Source of the DNA: Qipengyuania sp.
GTDB taxonomy: Bacteria; Pseudomonadota; Alphaproteobacteria; Sphingomonadales; Sphingomonadaceae
Assembly: GCA_019745075.1 (NCBI GenBank)
Contig: JAIETR010000042.1
Location: forward strand, 1 to 45,622
DNA length: 45,622 nucleotides
Direction: 5' to 3'
Shown here: piece after piece, positions 17,981 to 29,740 of the stretch
How positions within the stretch are numbered: the stretch's first letter is position 1
Layout: the number at the start of each line of letters is the position of its first letter
The notes under the pieces: generated by a model
Seen by the model: the letters and a program-made list of their open reading frames with translations, nothing else
What the model was told of the DNA's origin: nothing
Databases searched by the model: none
Made by a program: the position numbers and the translations under genes

Positions 17981-18059
17981 GCACTGGGTCCGCATCTGGA
18001 GCCCTTAACGTGCAAGGGCCTCCCATCGGACATCCGTAAGGTTGCAGAACCCAGTGTGC
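17981..18059 (+). ncRNA. Strong nested hairpin between tniQ and tRNA-Pro
   Basis: Three nested stems can be drawn by eye: CACTGG (17982-17987) with CCAGTG (18051-18056); GTCCG (17988-17992) with CGGAC (18027-18031); and GGAGCCCTT (17998-18006) with AAGGG plus CTCC (18014-18018 and 18020-18023, one bulged C), closing a seven-base loop. The structure begins 25 bp after the tniQ stop. It could be the tns operon terminator (no T-run follows), a processed RNA, or part of the transposon right end. Whether it is transcribed is unknown. The rest of 17957-18222 shows no gene, and no clear TnsB-type repeat could be fixed. Confidence 0.4.
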
Positions 18060-18222
18060 AGATTGCGGCCGTAGTCAGCGCAGCCGGAAGCTGTTAACGG
18101 GCCGTGTCACGCGCGCCGGCATTGCCGAGGGCGGGCAGCGCGGCTAAGGGGCATCTCCTGCCTGCGGCCGGTCGATCCCAAGCGGCCTCAGGCAGCCGTC
18201 AGGCGGTAGGCCGAAAACATGT

Positions 18223-18299
<77 letters not shown>

Positions 18300-18441
18300 G
18301 CCTTCCGCTCTCAATCGGGCTCATGCCGCCTCGAACGACAAGGAAAATCGCGTTTGCACATGAACTTGGAGCGAGGCGCCAGCGGCCATGCAAGGGGCAT
18401 GAGCGCGGCATAGCCCAGCGGCGGCGCGTGAGTTTCGCCGC

Positions 18442-20817
<2,376 letters not shown>

Positions 20818-20916
20818 CGTCGGCCTCCCTTTCGTGCGACTCGCTTCGGAAATGCACCCTGACATCGAGTCGAGGTCAACCGCATTCGGTTCACATTCGT
20901 TGAGCGGTGCGAAGCG

Positions 20917-21282
20917 TCACCGCGCCTTGCGGATGCTTGTCACCGAGCCGGTCTTTCCATCCCAGTCGATCTCGAAGTCCACCTTGTCGCCGACTTCGAG
21001 CCCGGCCAGCTGGTCCGGCTTCGCTGCGAAGCCCATCTCCATGGGGGGCCAGTTCAGGTCCGCGATCGCGCCGTGATCGAGAGTGACCGAGCCCTTGCCG
21101 GGATCGATCGCGGTCACCGTGCCGACGGCCTTGCCGTGTTTGAGCGAGGCCGGCGCGCTTTGCCCGGCACCGGCGCCGGTTACGGCTGCGGTGCCGTCCG
21201 CAGGGGTGTCGGCCTGGTTGCCGCATCCAGCCAGTACCAAAGCGAGAGCGAGGACCGGAGCGGACATCATGGAAGTTTTCAT
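20917..21282 (-). CDS. cusF: CusF-like periplasmic copper/silver chaperone (lipoprotein)
   Basis: 121 aa. It carries Cu(I)/Ag(I) in the periplasm to the CusCBA pump. The N-terminus is a lipoprotein signal ([10 protein letters not shown], lipid Cys at 20). The CusF beta-barrel holds the metal site NWPPMEMGF, in which Trp and two Met are the known ligands, with a His (LDHGAIADL) upstream. The ATG at 21282 overlaps the true cusA stop (ATGA at 21279-21282). Because cusA is frameshifted, one long frame reads through to this gene; that apparent CusA-CusF fusion is an artefact of the shift. Confidence 0.92.
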   Translation of the reverse strand: MKTSMMSAPVLALALVLAGCGNQADTPADGTAAVTGAGAGQSAPASLKHGKAVGTVTAIDPGKGSVTLDHGAIADLNWPPMEMGFAAKPDQLAGLEVGDKVDFEIDWDGKTGSVTSIRKAR

Positions 21283-24200
21283 TGCACTTCTCCTTCGGAT
21301 TGAACGGGGCCCCGCGACCTGCGCATCAGCAGATACGCCGCGGGGATGATCAGCATCGACAGCAGCGGCGCGGTTATCATGCCGCCGATCATCGGCGCGG
21401 CGATCCGGCCCATGACTTCGGAGCCGGCGCCGCTGCCGACCATGATCGGGAACAAGCCGGCGAGGATCACCGCCACGGTCATCGCCTTGGGCCGGACGCG
21501 AAGCAGCGCGCCTTCCCGCACCGCCGCCGTGACGTCGCCGTCGTTCCGCGCCTCTAGCGCGTGCTTCAAGTAGATCAGCATGACCACGCCGAACTCGGCG
21601 GCGACGCCGGCGAGCGCGATGAATCCGACCGCCGTGGCCACCGACTGGTTGTAGCCGAGCAGGTAGAGCAGCCACAGCCCGCCGGTCAGCGCGAATGGCA
21701 GCGTCGCCATGATCAGCAGCGCCTCGTCCCAGCGGCGGAAGGTCGCGTAAAGCAGCACGAAGATGATCGCCAGCGTCACCGGAACCACGATTCTTCATCC
21801 GCTCGGTGGCGCGCACCAGAAACTCGAACTGGCCGGTGTAGGACACGCTGATTCCGGGCGGGAGCCTGACCTCGCGCGCGATCGCCTGCTGGATGTCGCC
21901 GACCAGTCCTTGCAGGTCGCGGTCGCGCCCATCGACGTAGATCCAGGTGACCGGGCGGCCGTTCTCGCTGCGCAGCATCGGTGGGCCGTCGCTGACCCGG
22001 ACCTCGGCGACCGTGCCGAGCGTGATCTGCTGGCGCGTCGGCGTGAGCACCGGCAGATTGCTCAGCTCGCCCAGGCTGTCGCGGGTCTCCCGCGGATAGC
22101 GCACGCTGATCGGGTAGCGCGCGAGGCCCTCGACCGTCTGTCCGATGCTCTCGCCGCCGATCGCGCCCGAGACCACCGCCTGTACGTCCGCGACATTGAG
22201 CTCATAGCGCGCGGCCGCGGCGCGATCGACCGCCACGTCGATGTAGCGCCCGCCGGTGAGGCGTTCGGCCAGTGCGGACGCGACGCCCGGCACTCTCTTG
22301 ACGACCGCCTCGATGCGCTTGGCGGTGCGGTCGATCTCGGCGATGTCCGCGCCGGCGACCTTGATCCCGATCGGGCTCTTGATGCCCGTGGCGAGCATGT
22401 CGATACGGTTGCGGATCGGGGGGATCCAGAAATTGGCGAGGCCGGGCACCCTCACCCGCGCATCGAGTTCGGCGACCAGCTTCTCCGGGGTCATGCCCGG
22501 CCGCCACTCGCTCCTGGGCTTGAAGCGGATCGTGGTCTCGAACATCTCGAGCGGCGCCGGGTCGGTCGCGCTGTCGGCGCGGCCCGCCTTGCCGAACACG
22601 GTATCGACCTCCGGCACGGTCTTGATCAGCCGGTCGGTCTGCTGGAGCAGCATCGACGCCTTGGCGGCCGAGATGCCGGGCAGCGCCGAGGGCATGTAGA
22701 GCAGATCCCCCTCGTCCATCTGCGGCATGAATTCGCCGCCGATCCGGATCATCGGCCACAGGCTGGTGGCGAAGATCAGCCCGGCGATCACGAGGGCTTG
22801 CTTCGGATTGGCCAGGACCCGGTCCAACGCCGGGCGATAAAAATGAGTCAGCCAGCGGTTGATCGGATTCGCGTTTTCGTCGGGGATGCGCCCGCGAATC
22901 AGCAGTCCCATCAGCACCGGGACCAGCGTGATCGAGAGCAGCGCCGCGGCGCCCATGGCATAGGTCTTGGTGAAGGCCAGCGGCGCGAACAGCCGCCCTT
23001 CCTGCCCTTGCAGCGTGAAGATCGGCAGGAACGAGAAGGTGATGATCAGCAGGCTGATGAACAACGCCGGGCCGACCTCGGCGGCCGCTTCGGTGACGAT
23101 CCGCCACCGCGTCGGCGTGTCGGGCTCGCCATCCGGATGATCGTGCCGCCAGCGTTCGAGATGCTTGTGCGCGTTCTCGATCATCACCACCGCCGCATCG
23201 ACCATCGCCCCGACCGCGATAGCGATGCCGCCCAGAGAGAGAATATTGGCGTTGAGGCCCTGCCATCGCATCGCGACGAAGGCGATCAGGATGCCCAGCG
23301 GCAGGGTGATGATGGCCACCAGCGCCGAGCGCGCATGCCACAGGAATAGCGCGCAGACGAGCGCGACGATCACGAACTCCTCGATCAGCTTGCGCGTGAG
23401 GTTCTCGACCGCGCGGTCGATCAGCCCCGAGCGGTCGTAAGTGGTGACCACCTCGACCCCGCGGGGCAGGCTGCGCTTCAATTCCTCCAGCTTGGCCTTC
23501 ACGCCCTCGATCACCTCGCGCGCGTTCTTGCCCTGGCGCATCACGATCACGCCCCCGGCGACTTCGCCCTGGCCGTTGAGCTCGGCGATGCCGCGGCGCA
23601 TTTCGGGGCCGACCTGGACCGTGGCGACGTCGCCGACGGTGACCGGCACGCCGCCCGCCGCGGTGCGGATCGGAACCGCGCGGAAGTCGTCGAGCGTCTT
23701 GAGGTAGCCGCTCGCGCGAACGGTGTATTCGGCTTCGGCCAGTTCGACCGTCGCGCCGCCGGTTTCCTGGTTGGCGCGAGTGATCGCCTCGGCGACCTCG
23801 GTCGCGGTGACTCCGTAGGCCGCCAGCCGCTGCGGATCGACGACGATCTGATATTGCTTGACCATCCCGCCGATGCTCGCGACCTCGGCGACGCCCGGCA
23901 CCGTCTTCAACTCGAAACGCAGGAACCAGTCCTGGATCGAGCGCAATTGCGCCAGGTCGTGGCGCCCACTGCGGTCGACCAGCGCGTATTCGTAGATCCA
24001 GCCGACGCCGGTGGCGTCGGGCCCCAGCGAGGCGCGCGCGCCCTCGGGCAGACGGCTCTGCACCTGGCTCAGATATTCGAGCACGCGGCTGCGCGCCCAG
24101 TAGAGGTCGGTGCCGTCCTCGAACAGCACGTAGACGAAGCTGTCACCGGTGAACGAATAGCCTCGCACCACCCGCGCGCCCGGCACCGCGAGCATTGTCG

Positions 24201-24411
24201 AGGTGATCGGATAGGTGACCTGGTTCTCGACGATCTGCGGCGCCTGGCCCGGATAGCTCGTGCGGATGATGACCTGCACGTCGGACAAGTCGGGCAGCGC
24301 GTCGATCGGAGTCGTGCGCACCGCCGCAATCCCGATCAGCGCGAGGACCGCCGCCGCCGCGAGCACCAGGCCGCGCATCGCGACCGACGCGTGGATGATC
24401 CGCGCGATCAT
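21279..24411 (-). pseudogene. cusA: CusA/CzcA-type RND metal efflux pump, one frameshift
   Basis: Full length would be about 1044 aa, normal for heavy-metal RND pumps, which drive Cu/Ag out through CusB and CusC using protons. The first about 875 residues are in one frame ([20 protein letters not shown]; the TM4 proton-relay region [17 protein letters not shown]). Near 21789-21796 the frame shifts: one extra base in ATGAAGAATCGTGG breaks the [12 protein letters not shown] join, and the last about 170 residues continue in another frame ([17 protein letters not shown], then [20 protein letters not shown]) to the stop at 21279. It may be a real mutation or a sequencing error. The start overlaps the cusB stop by four bases. 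Confidence 0.88.
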
Positions 24412-25649
24412 TGCGCGCCGCCGAGCGGGCGTACGGGAACGCCGGTCAGGCTCGCTTCGGAATCGAGCAGGAACTGGCCCGAAGCGACGACCTTTTCTCC
24501 GGGAGCGAGTCCGGCGACGATCTCGGTGCGGCCCCCGCCTTCGCGCCCGGTGCGCACCTCGGCGGGCTGGTACCGCCCGTCCTTGCCGGCGAGCATGACG
24601 ATGGTCCGGGCGCCGGTGCGGATGACCGCTTCGCTGGGGACGAGCAATGCCGCTCCAGCGTCGCCGCCACCGAGCGCGACACTGGCGAACATGCCGGGGC
24701 GCAGCCGGCCACCGCGGTTGGCAAGCTCGATCCGAACGGTCAGGGTGCGGCTGTCGGCTTGCGCGGCTGGAAGGATGGCTATCACCCGTCCGCCGAACGT
24801 CTCGCCGGGAAACCCGGCGAGCGTGGCGGTCGCGCGCTGACCGACCCGGACTTGTCCCGCCTGCGCCTCGGGAACCGCGGCGTTAAGCCAGACGGTGCCG
24901 ATCCCGTTGATCTCGGCCAGCGTCTGACCCTGCGCGAGTGTCACTCCGCGGCGTGCATCGAGCGTCTGGATCACCCCGCCGATCGGCGCGGCGACCGTCA
25001 CCGTGCCGTTGGTCCGGCCGCTGCGCTCGACTTGCGCGATCACGCTTTCGGACATCCCCAGCAGCCGCAGCCGCTGCCGCGCGGCGAGGGTCAGCGCCGG
25101 CCTGCCGAGTTTCCTGACCGCGAGGAACTCGGTCTGCGCGCCGCCCCATTCGGGAATCAGCAGGTCGGCAATCGGAGCGCCCGCGCGGATCACGTCGCCC
25201 GGCGCGCGGCCGTAGACGCGGCTGACAAACCCTCCGGAACGCGCCTGGACGATCGCCACGTCACGCTGGTTGAACTCGATAGTGCCGGTCGCGGCGAATC
25301 CCGATTGCAACGTGCCCAGCTCGGCCGTTGCGATGCGGATACCCAGATTCTGCATCGCTGCCGGATCGATGCTCACTCCCGGCGGCGCGGCGGCACCCGC
25401 CTCGTCGGCATATTTGGGTCGGCTTGCCTTCATCCCCATCGACGACAGCGAATCCGGACTGTCGTACTTCTCCTGGGGCACCATCGGATCGTACCAGTAG
25501 AGAACCTTGCGGGCTTCGCCTTGGGCCGCGCCCGATGTGCCGCCGCCGTCCCCGCTCCGCCCGAGCCAATAGCCGCCGGCACCAGCGATCAGCGCGGCGC
25601 CGATCGCCGCCGCGCGCCAGCGCGCCGCCCTGATGGCCTCAGTAGTCAT
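24408..25649 (-). CDS. cusB: CusB-type periplasmic adaptor of the copper/silver RND pump
   Basis: 413 aa. This membrane-fusion protein bridges CusA and CusC and passes metal to CusA. A membrane anchor near the N-terminus ([16 protein letters not shown]) is followed by the heavy-metal-binding segment [20 protein letters not shown], with MGMK close after, then the barrel-sandwich (lipoyl-like) and beta-barrel parts ([39 protein letters not shown]). I chose the ATG at 25649, preceded by GGGGAG, over the frame start at 25679. It overlaps the cusC stop by 11 bp and cusA by four. Regulation is shared with the operon. Confidence 0.9.
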   Translation of the reverse strand: MTTEAIRAARWRAAAIGAALIAGAGGYWLGRSGDGGGTSGAAQGEARKVLYWYDPMVPQEKYDSPDSLSSMGMKASRPKYADEAGAAAPPGVSIDPAAMQNLGIRIATAELGTLQSGFAATGTIEFNQRDVAIVQARSGGFVSRVYGRAPGDVIRAGAPIADLLIPEWGGAQTEFLAVRKLGRPALTLAARQRLRLLGMSESVIAQVERSGRTNGTVTVAAPIGGVIQTLDARRGVTLAQGQTLAEINGIGTVWLNAAVPEAQAGQVRVGQRATATLAGFPGETFGGRVIAILPAAQADSRTLTVRIELANRGGRLRPGMFASVALGGGDAGAALLVPSEAVIRTGARTIVMLAGKDGRYQPAEVRTGREGGGRTEIVAGLAPGEKVVASGQFLLDSEASLTGVPVRPLGGAQ

Positions 25650-26891
25650 CGGTGTCGCTCCCCGTGGTGATAGGTCCATATGTGAAATTCAGCCGCACCA
25701 CATCGCGGGCGACTTCCGCCTCGCGCGCGAGCGCATCGACCTCGGCCTCGGCGAGCGCCAGGGTGGACAGCAGCGCGCCGCCGAGGTCGAGCGTGCCCGC
25801 CGCGTAGCTCGCCTGATCGAGCTCGCCGCGGCGGCGGGCGAGCGGCACGAGCAGCCCGCGGGCGTTCTCGAGCTGCCGCTGGCGCATCGCGTGATCCGCG
25901 AGATCCGCTTCGAGCGCCGCTGTTACCTCCCGCTCGGCGGCGAGCCGGTCGAAGCGGGCGCGCTCCGCTTCGTTGGCGCGCGCCTCGATCCTTGGGTTCT
26001 GCCGGCGCCCGCCGAACAGCGGAAGATCGATGCTGACCTGGACCGAAACGAGATCGCCGAAATTCGGCTCGCGCCGGCCATACATGGCGCTGACCCGCCA
26101 GTCGGGGCGCTTCTCGGCCCGCGCCAGGCCGACCTCGGCCTCCGCCGCCCGAGTCCGCGCGTCGAGCGCTCGCAGCCGCGGCAGCGCCGCGACTCCGGCT
26201 GTCAGGCGATCGGCGCGAATATCGAGCGGGGGCGGACCGCCGACCGCGTCGGCTTGCGGGTCGCCCGTATACCGCACCAGGCGGGCCCTGGCCTTGGCCA
26301 CCTCGGCCTCGAGTCGACTTCGGCGGTCGTTGACCGCGGCGCGCAACTGGTCGGGTTCGAGGGCTTGCGAGGGCCGAGCCGTTCCCGCGGTCAAACGTGC
26401 GCTCACCGTCGCCTGGAGATCGCCGAGGCTTCGGTCGAGCAGCTCGAGCTGGTCAAGCCGCCGTTTGCCGTAAAAGAGATCGATCCAGGCAAGCGCCGTT
26501 TCCAGCCGGACGCTTTGCGCCTCGACCGCATAACCGGCTTCGGCAATGCCGATGTCCGCTCCGGCGCGGGCGGCGCGGGCGCGGCGCTTGGCGGGATTGG
26601 TGAACTCCTGCGTGACGCCGATCGTGCGCATCGTGAAGTTGTCGCGGTTGATCCTCCCGGCGTCGGGCCCGGTAACCGGGAAATCGCGGATTCCCACTCG
26701 AGAGTCGGATCGGGCAGGCGGTCGGCCGCAATCGCCTCGGACCGTGCGGCCTTCACCCCTGCTTCGCTCGCGCGCAGCGAGGGGGCCTCGCGCGCGGCGC
26801 GCTCGAGCGCCGCTTCGAATGTCAGCGGCTCGGCGCGAAGCGCCGCGGGCAGCAGCAACGCCAAGCTTGCGCCCAGAAGAATGCGCATCAT
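25639..26891 (-). pseudogene. cusC: CusC/CzcC-type outer-membrane efflux protein, one frameshift
   Basis: The intact product would be about 417 aa, a TolC-like trimeric channel of the pump. The N-terminus has a signal peptide (ILLGASLALLLPAALRA) and the family opening LTFEAALERAAREAPSLRAS. Near 26696-26700 the frame breaks: the reading LPDPTLE should continue VGIRDFPVTGPD, but a base is missing in CTCGAGTGGGAATC, so the rest lies in another frame to the stop at 25639. The C-terminal half has the second repeat (LERVDALAREAEVARD-type helices; exact text ALAEAEVDALAREAEVARD). As with cusA, it may be a true lesion or a sequencing error. Confidence 0.85.
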
Positions 26892-26965
26892 TACGCCCCT
26901 ATCGATCAGCGGTTCAGCCGCGGCGGACGCGGTGAAGCGCCCCGACGTCGGTTAGGAGTTACTGT

Positions 26966-27223
26966 TCAAGCGGGGTCGTGCTCGCCCGGAATCGCCGTCA
27001 TGCAGCCGGCCGTTCCGGCCGTCGTCTTCCGGCAATCGCAGTAGGCCATGACGGATGCACCGTCCTCAACCCACACGCGCGCCCGCATGATCGGACCTGA
27101 TCTTTGCCCCGCCACAGGGCGGGTGCGCCATTCCCGATGACCCGCCGGGTTGGTCTTGGCGAGCAAGGGTGATGCGGCTGCGAGCACCGCCAACGCGGCG
27201 GCGACTTTGAGAAAGTTCGTCAT
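26966..27223 (-). CDS. Small exported protein of the cus operon, family unknown
   Basis: 85 aa, not recognised. A signal peptide is clear (MTNFLKVAAALAVLAAASPL, then LAK). The mature part is basic (HREWRTRPVAGQRSGPIMRA) and ends with three Cys (AYCDCRKTTAGTAGC), which could hold copper or form disulfides. The upstream ATG of a longer frame at 27505 lies within the next gene and was not used. It lies between the small Cys/His protein gene and cusC, 74 bp from the latter, all on the minus strand. A role in periplasmic metal handling is inference from context. Confidence 0.6.
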   Translation of the reverse strand: MTNFLKVAAALAVLAAASPLLAKTNPAGHREWRTRPVAGQRSGPIMRARVWVEDGASVMAYCDCRKTTAGTAGCMTAIPGEHDPA

Positions 27224-27291
27224 CTTTGGGATCCTTGGTTGAATCGCGAGAAGACGCGCGGCAAACCGGGGTCCGCCACGCGGCTGCGGAC

Positions 27292-27654
27292 TCAGCCAAG
27301 GAGCGCCGGTGGATGGGTATCGGGTGGAACGGACCAGCCGTCGAGCGGGGTCGCTATCGTCCAGAACTGGCTTGCCCCGGGGCCTTGCTCGGCTACCCGA
27401 GCCATCGCAGTGGAGTCGAGCGCCCCGAGCGTCGCGCAGCCCGCCATGGCCAGGCAGGACAGCGCGAGGTCGTCCCAAGGCGCACCCTTTTCTTCGCCGG
27501 CGCATTCGCCTTCAGGACAGCAATCCTCCTGCCCGGCCATTGGGGAGGTGTGCGCCTGCCCCATCGGGCACGGTTCCGCGGCGAGCGCAGCGCTATGCGC
27601 GGCAAGTCCGATCACCAGGCCCGCCAGCAGCAGGATGTAAACAAGCGCTCTCAT
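27292..27654 (-). CDS. Small Cys/His-containing exported protein, first gene of the cus operon
   Basis: 120 aa. A hydrophobic signal or anchor (LVYILLLAGLVIGLAAHSAA) is followed by metal-ligand-rich segments: PCPMGQAHTSPM, EDCCPEGECAGEE and LSCLAMAGCATLG. The C-terminus reads SVPPDTHPPALLG. The protein at 29741-30175 shares the same C-terminal pattern (PPEQHPPTILG) and the DCIAAMGC-like Cys pair, so the two are paralogues. A copper-sensing or copper-binding role at the inner membrane or periplasm is inferred only. I chose the ATG at 27654 because the signal peptide starts there; the frame extends 50 codons further upstream through the inverted-repeat region. Confidence 0.62.
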   Translation of the reverse strand: MRALVYILLLAGLVIGLAAHSAALAAEPCPMGQAHTSPMAGQEDCCPEGECAGEEKGAPWDDLALSCLAMAGCATLGALDSTAMARVAEQGPGASQFWTIATPLDGWSVPPDTHPPALLG

Positions 27655-27681
27655 CGCGCGCTCAAGATGACCGCTGGCATC

Positions 27682-27766
27682 GTGGAAGTCAATTCGGCTA
27701 GACTGAGGCCACGGTTGCAACGAGCCGTCAACGTGGGCGTTCAAGAGCGTCCAAGCTGACTTCCAC
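27682..27766 (-). promoter_or_regulatory. Inverted repeat upstream of the cus operon
   Basis: GTGGAAGTCA at 27682-27691 and its exact complement TGACTTCCAC at 27757-27766 flank 65 bp, just upstream of the first operon gene. In minus-strand reading the near arm contains TTGACTTCCA, which could also serve as a -35 element (TTGACT) about 28-40 bp before the ATG. Paired sites at this spacing suit a looping regulator, but no regulator gene lies beside the operon. No CueR or CusR consensus is recognised. Confidence 0.35.
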
Positions 27767-28049
27767 TGGCGCCGAAGGGCGACTTGCTGCTTGACTATTG
27801 CCAACCCAAGGCGAGCTCGCCGCGGAGATCGTCCGAATCCTCAAGCAATGGGCGCGCAAGGTGATCGGCGCGATCGCCCGCCCCCGGCGCGATCCACTTC
27901 GCCCCCGCTTGTCCAACGCCCGCTCCGGCAAATCGCGCCGGATGCCGCGCGAGACACCACCTCTATACCGTAAAACTACTTAGGGCACATTAGGCCGGTC
28001 GAGCCGGATTTTCGCCTTACAGGCCTTCCTGATCTGCGGGAGCCCGAAC
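27767..28049. other. Non-coding stretch before the GGDEF-EAL gene
   Basis: Contains a plus-strand frame (27798-27983) reading LAAEIVRILKQWARKVIGAI and a basic tail. It has no ribosome site and no known family, and may be a gene remnant. No other element was found. GGGAG at 28038-28042 serves the GTG at 28050. Confidence 0.35.
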
Positions 28050-29651
28050 GTGTCCATAACTTTACCCTCCTTGAGCAAAGGAAGCAACGACGTTTTTCTC
28101 GTCATATTGTTCACATTTTTTGCCTTGTTGTTAGATGTGAAGTATCGGATTTTGGAGACTCTCCACCATCTGACAATGGGTTACGACGGTTGGTTACTCG
28201 AGCGGGCGCTTTCTCTTTCGCTAGTGTCCTTTTTTTCGCTGACCACGCTTGCGATCGTCCGCGGCCGCCGGCTGAAGGGGGAGATAGTCCGTCGCGAAGT
28301 TTCCGAAAATCTCGCGCGGTCGCTCGCCCGCCATGATCCGCTGACCGGGCTGCCCAATCGCCGTCTCCTGACCGAACAGCTTGCCAGTGCCACGGTGCGG
28401 ACCGCCGCGAGCGGAAAGCATCTGGCAGTCCTGCTGATCGATCTCGACCGCTTCAAGCCGGTCAACGATGTCTATGGACACGCTGCGGGCGATATTGTGC
28501 TGAGCGTCATCGCCGATCGGATGCACCGGCTGAGCGAGGCCGGAAGCGGCATCCTCCTCGCTCGCCTGGGCGGCGACGAGTTCGCCTGCGTACTCGAGTA
28601 CGAGGCCGGTACCGATGCGCCGATCCGCCTGGCGAAACAGGTCGTCCATCTGGCCGAACTGCCGATCGACATCGGTCCGCGCAAGGTCGAGATCGGAGCT
28701 TCGATCGGCATTTCCGCAGGCCCGGGCGGGGCGATCCCGGTCGAGGAACTGCTGCGGATGGCCGATGTCGCGATGTATCGGGCCAAGCGCGAAGGGCGGG
28801 GCACCTTCCGCTCGTTTGAGGAACAGATGGACGCCGAGTTGCGGCAGCGCGCCGTGGTCGAAGCGGACTTGCGCGAAGGTCTGCCGCGCGGCGAGGTCGT
28901 GCCGTACTTCCAGCCGATCCTGGCGCTGCCTGGGCATGAACTTATCGGGTTCGAGGCGCTGGCACGCTGGAATCATCCCACCCGCGGGCTGATCCCGCCC
29001 GACGACTTCATCTCGATCGCCGAGGATTGCCAGCTGATCGACCAGCTGTTCTTCAGCCTGCTGGCGAGAGCTTGCGACGATGCCAGCGCCTGGCCGGCCC
29101 ACCTGAGCCTGGCGGTGAACCTGTCGCCGGTCCAGCTTTCCGACCCGTGGCTCGCGCAGCGGGTGCTGAAAGCGCTGACCGAGGCGGGGTTCGCGCCCGG
29201 TCGGCTCACCGTCGAGTTGACGGAAAGCGCGATCGTCGACGACCTGGCCGCGGCCCAGGCGATCATCGCCTCGCTCAAAAGTGCCGGGGTCAAGGTCGCG
29301 CTCGACGATTTCGGCACGGGATATTCGAGCCTCGCGCATTTGCGCACGCTGCAGTTCGATTCGATCAAGATCGACCGCTCGTTCGTCAAGGATATGCAGC
29401 ATGCGCGCGACGGCGAGCTCGTCCGGGCGATCATCGGGATGGGCCACAGCCTGGGAATGCCGGTCACCGCCGAAGGGGTGGAAACGGCGGGCGACTTGTC
29501 CGCGCTGGCCGAGCTCGAATGCAACCAGGTTCAGGGCTATCTGCTGGGACGTCCCGCCTCGGCCTCGGACGTGCTGGCTTGGCTGGCCAACGGCGGGCCG
29601 GTCGGAGAGGTCCAGATCCCCGCGCGCCGGGCCGCGGGAACGGCCTCTTGA
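28050..29651 (+). CDS. Membrane GGDEF-EAL protein (cyclic di-GMP turnover)
   Basis: 533 aa. Two N-terminal hydrophobic segments (VFLVILFTFFALLLD; ALSLSLVSFFSLTTLAIV) anchor it. The GGDEF domain follows, with an intact GGDEF at 174-178 and the lead-in DPLTGLPNRRLL. The inhibitory RxxD site expected just upstream is absent (GILLAR instead). The EAL domain has E302-A-L, AVNLSP, ELTES, LDDFGTGYSS and AEGVET, so it appears competent as a phosphodiesterase too. Both activities are thus predicted; which dominates cannot be told. The GTG start has GGGAG nine bases ahead. It is divergent from the cus operon, and a link to metal stress is speculation. Confidence 0.92.
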   Translation: MSITLPSLSKGSNDVFLVILFTFFALLLDVKYRILETLHHLTMGYDGWLLERALSLSLVSFFSLTTLAIVRGRRLKGEIVRREVSENLARSLARHDPLTGLPNRRLLTEQLASATVRTAASGKHLAVLLIDLDRFKPVNDVYGHAAGDIVLSVIADRMHRLSEAGSGILLARLGGDEFACVLEYEAGTDAPIRLAKQVVHLAELPIDIGPRKVEIGASIGISAGPGGAIPVEELLRMADVAMYRAKREGRGTFRSFEEQMDAELRQRAVVEADLREGLPRGEVVPYFQPILALPGHELIGFEALARWNHPTRGLIPPDDFISIAEDCQLIDQLFFSLLARACDDASAWPAHLSLAVNLSPVQLSDPWLAQRVLKALTEAGFAPGRLTVELTESAIVDDLAAAQAIIASLKSAGVKVALDDFGTGYSSLAHLRTLQFDSIKIDRSFVKDMQHARDGELVRAIIGMGHSLGMPVTAEGVETAGDLSALAELECNQVQGYLLGRPASASDVLAWLANGGPVGEVQIPARRAAGTAS

Positions 29652-29740
29652 CCCTCCGCATAGCGCTGGCCGTCGCGGCGACGCTCGGATCGGCCCGGGC
29701 GCTCGCGCAATCGCCCGAGGGCCGGTACGGCCGACGATGA
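29648..29740 (+). pseudogene. Truncated secretory gene start (signal peptide only)
   Basis: 30 codons from a TTG that overlaps the GGDEF-EAL stop (TTGA). The frame reads a classic signal peptide, LTLRIALAVAATLGSARALA, with cleavage before QSPEGRYGRR, then stops. Signal-peptide shape with almost no mature part suggests the head of an exported protein whose body was lost when the next block (opposite strand, ending at 29741) arrived. Chance in GC-rich DNA is possible. Confidence 0.35.

Noticed and set aside
17957..18222. TnsB-binding repeats marking the transposon right end
   Set aside because: Several short similar strings (TTAACG, CGTAAGG) were seen, but none forms a convincing 20-bp repeat series; the other end is not available for comparison.
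20917..24411. A 1164-aa apparent CusA-CusF fusion
   Set aside because: The middle 170 residues are Arg/Gly-rich nonsense; the true CusA tail is in another frame, and CusF has its own start and signal. It is a frameshift artefact.
27798..27983. Plus-strand 61-aa frame before the GGDEF-EAL gene
   Set aside because: Helical start looks protein-like but no ribosome site or family; could be a remnant.
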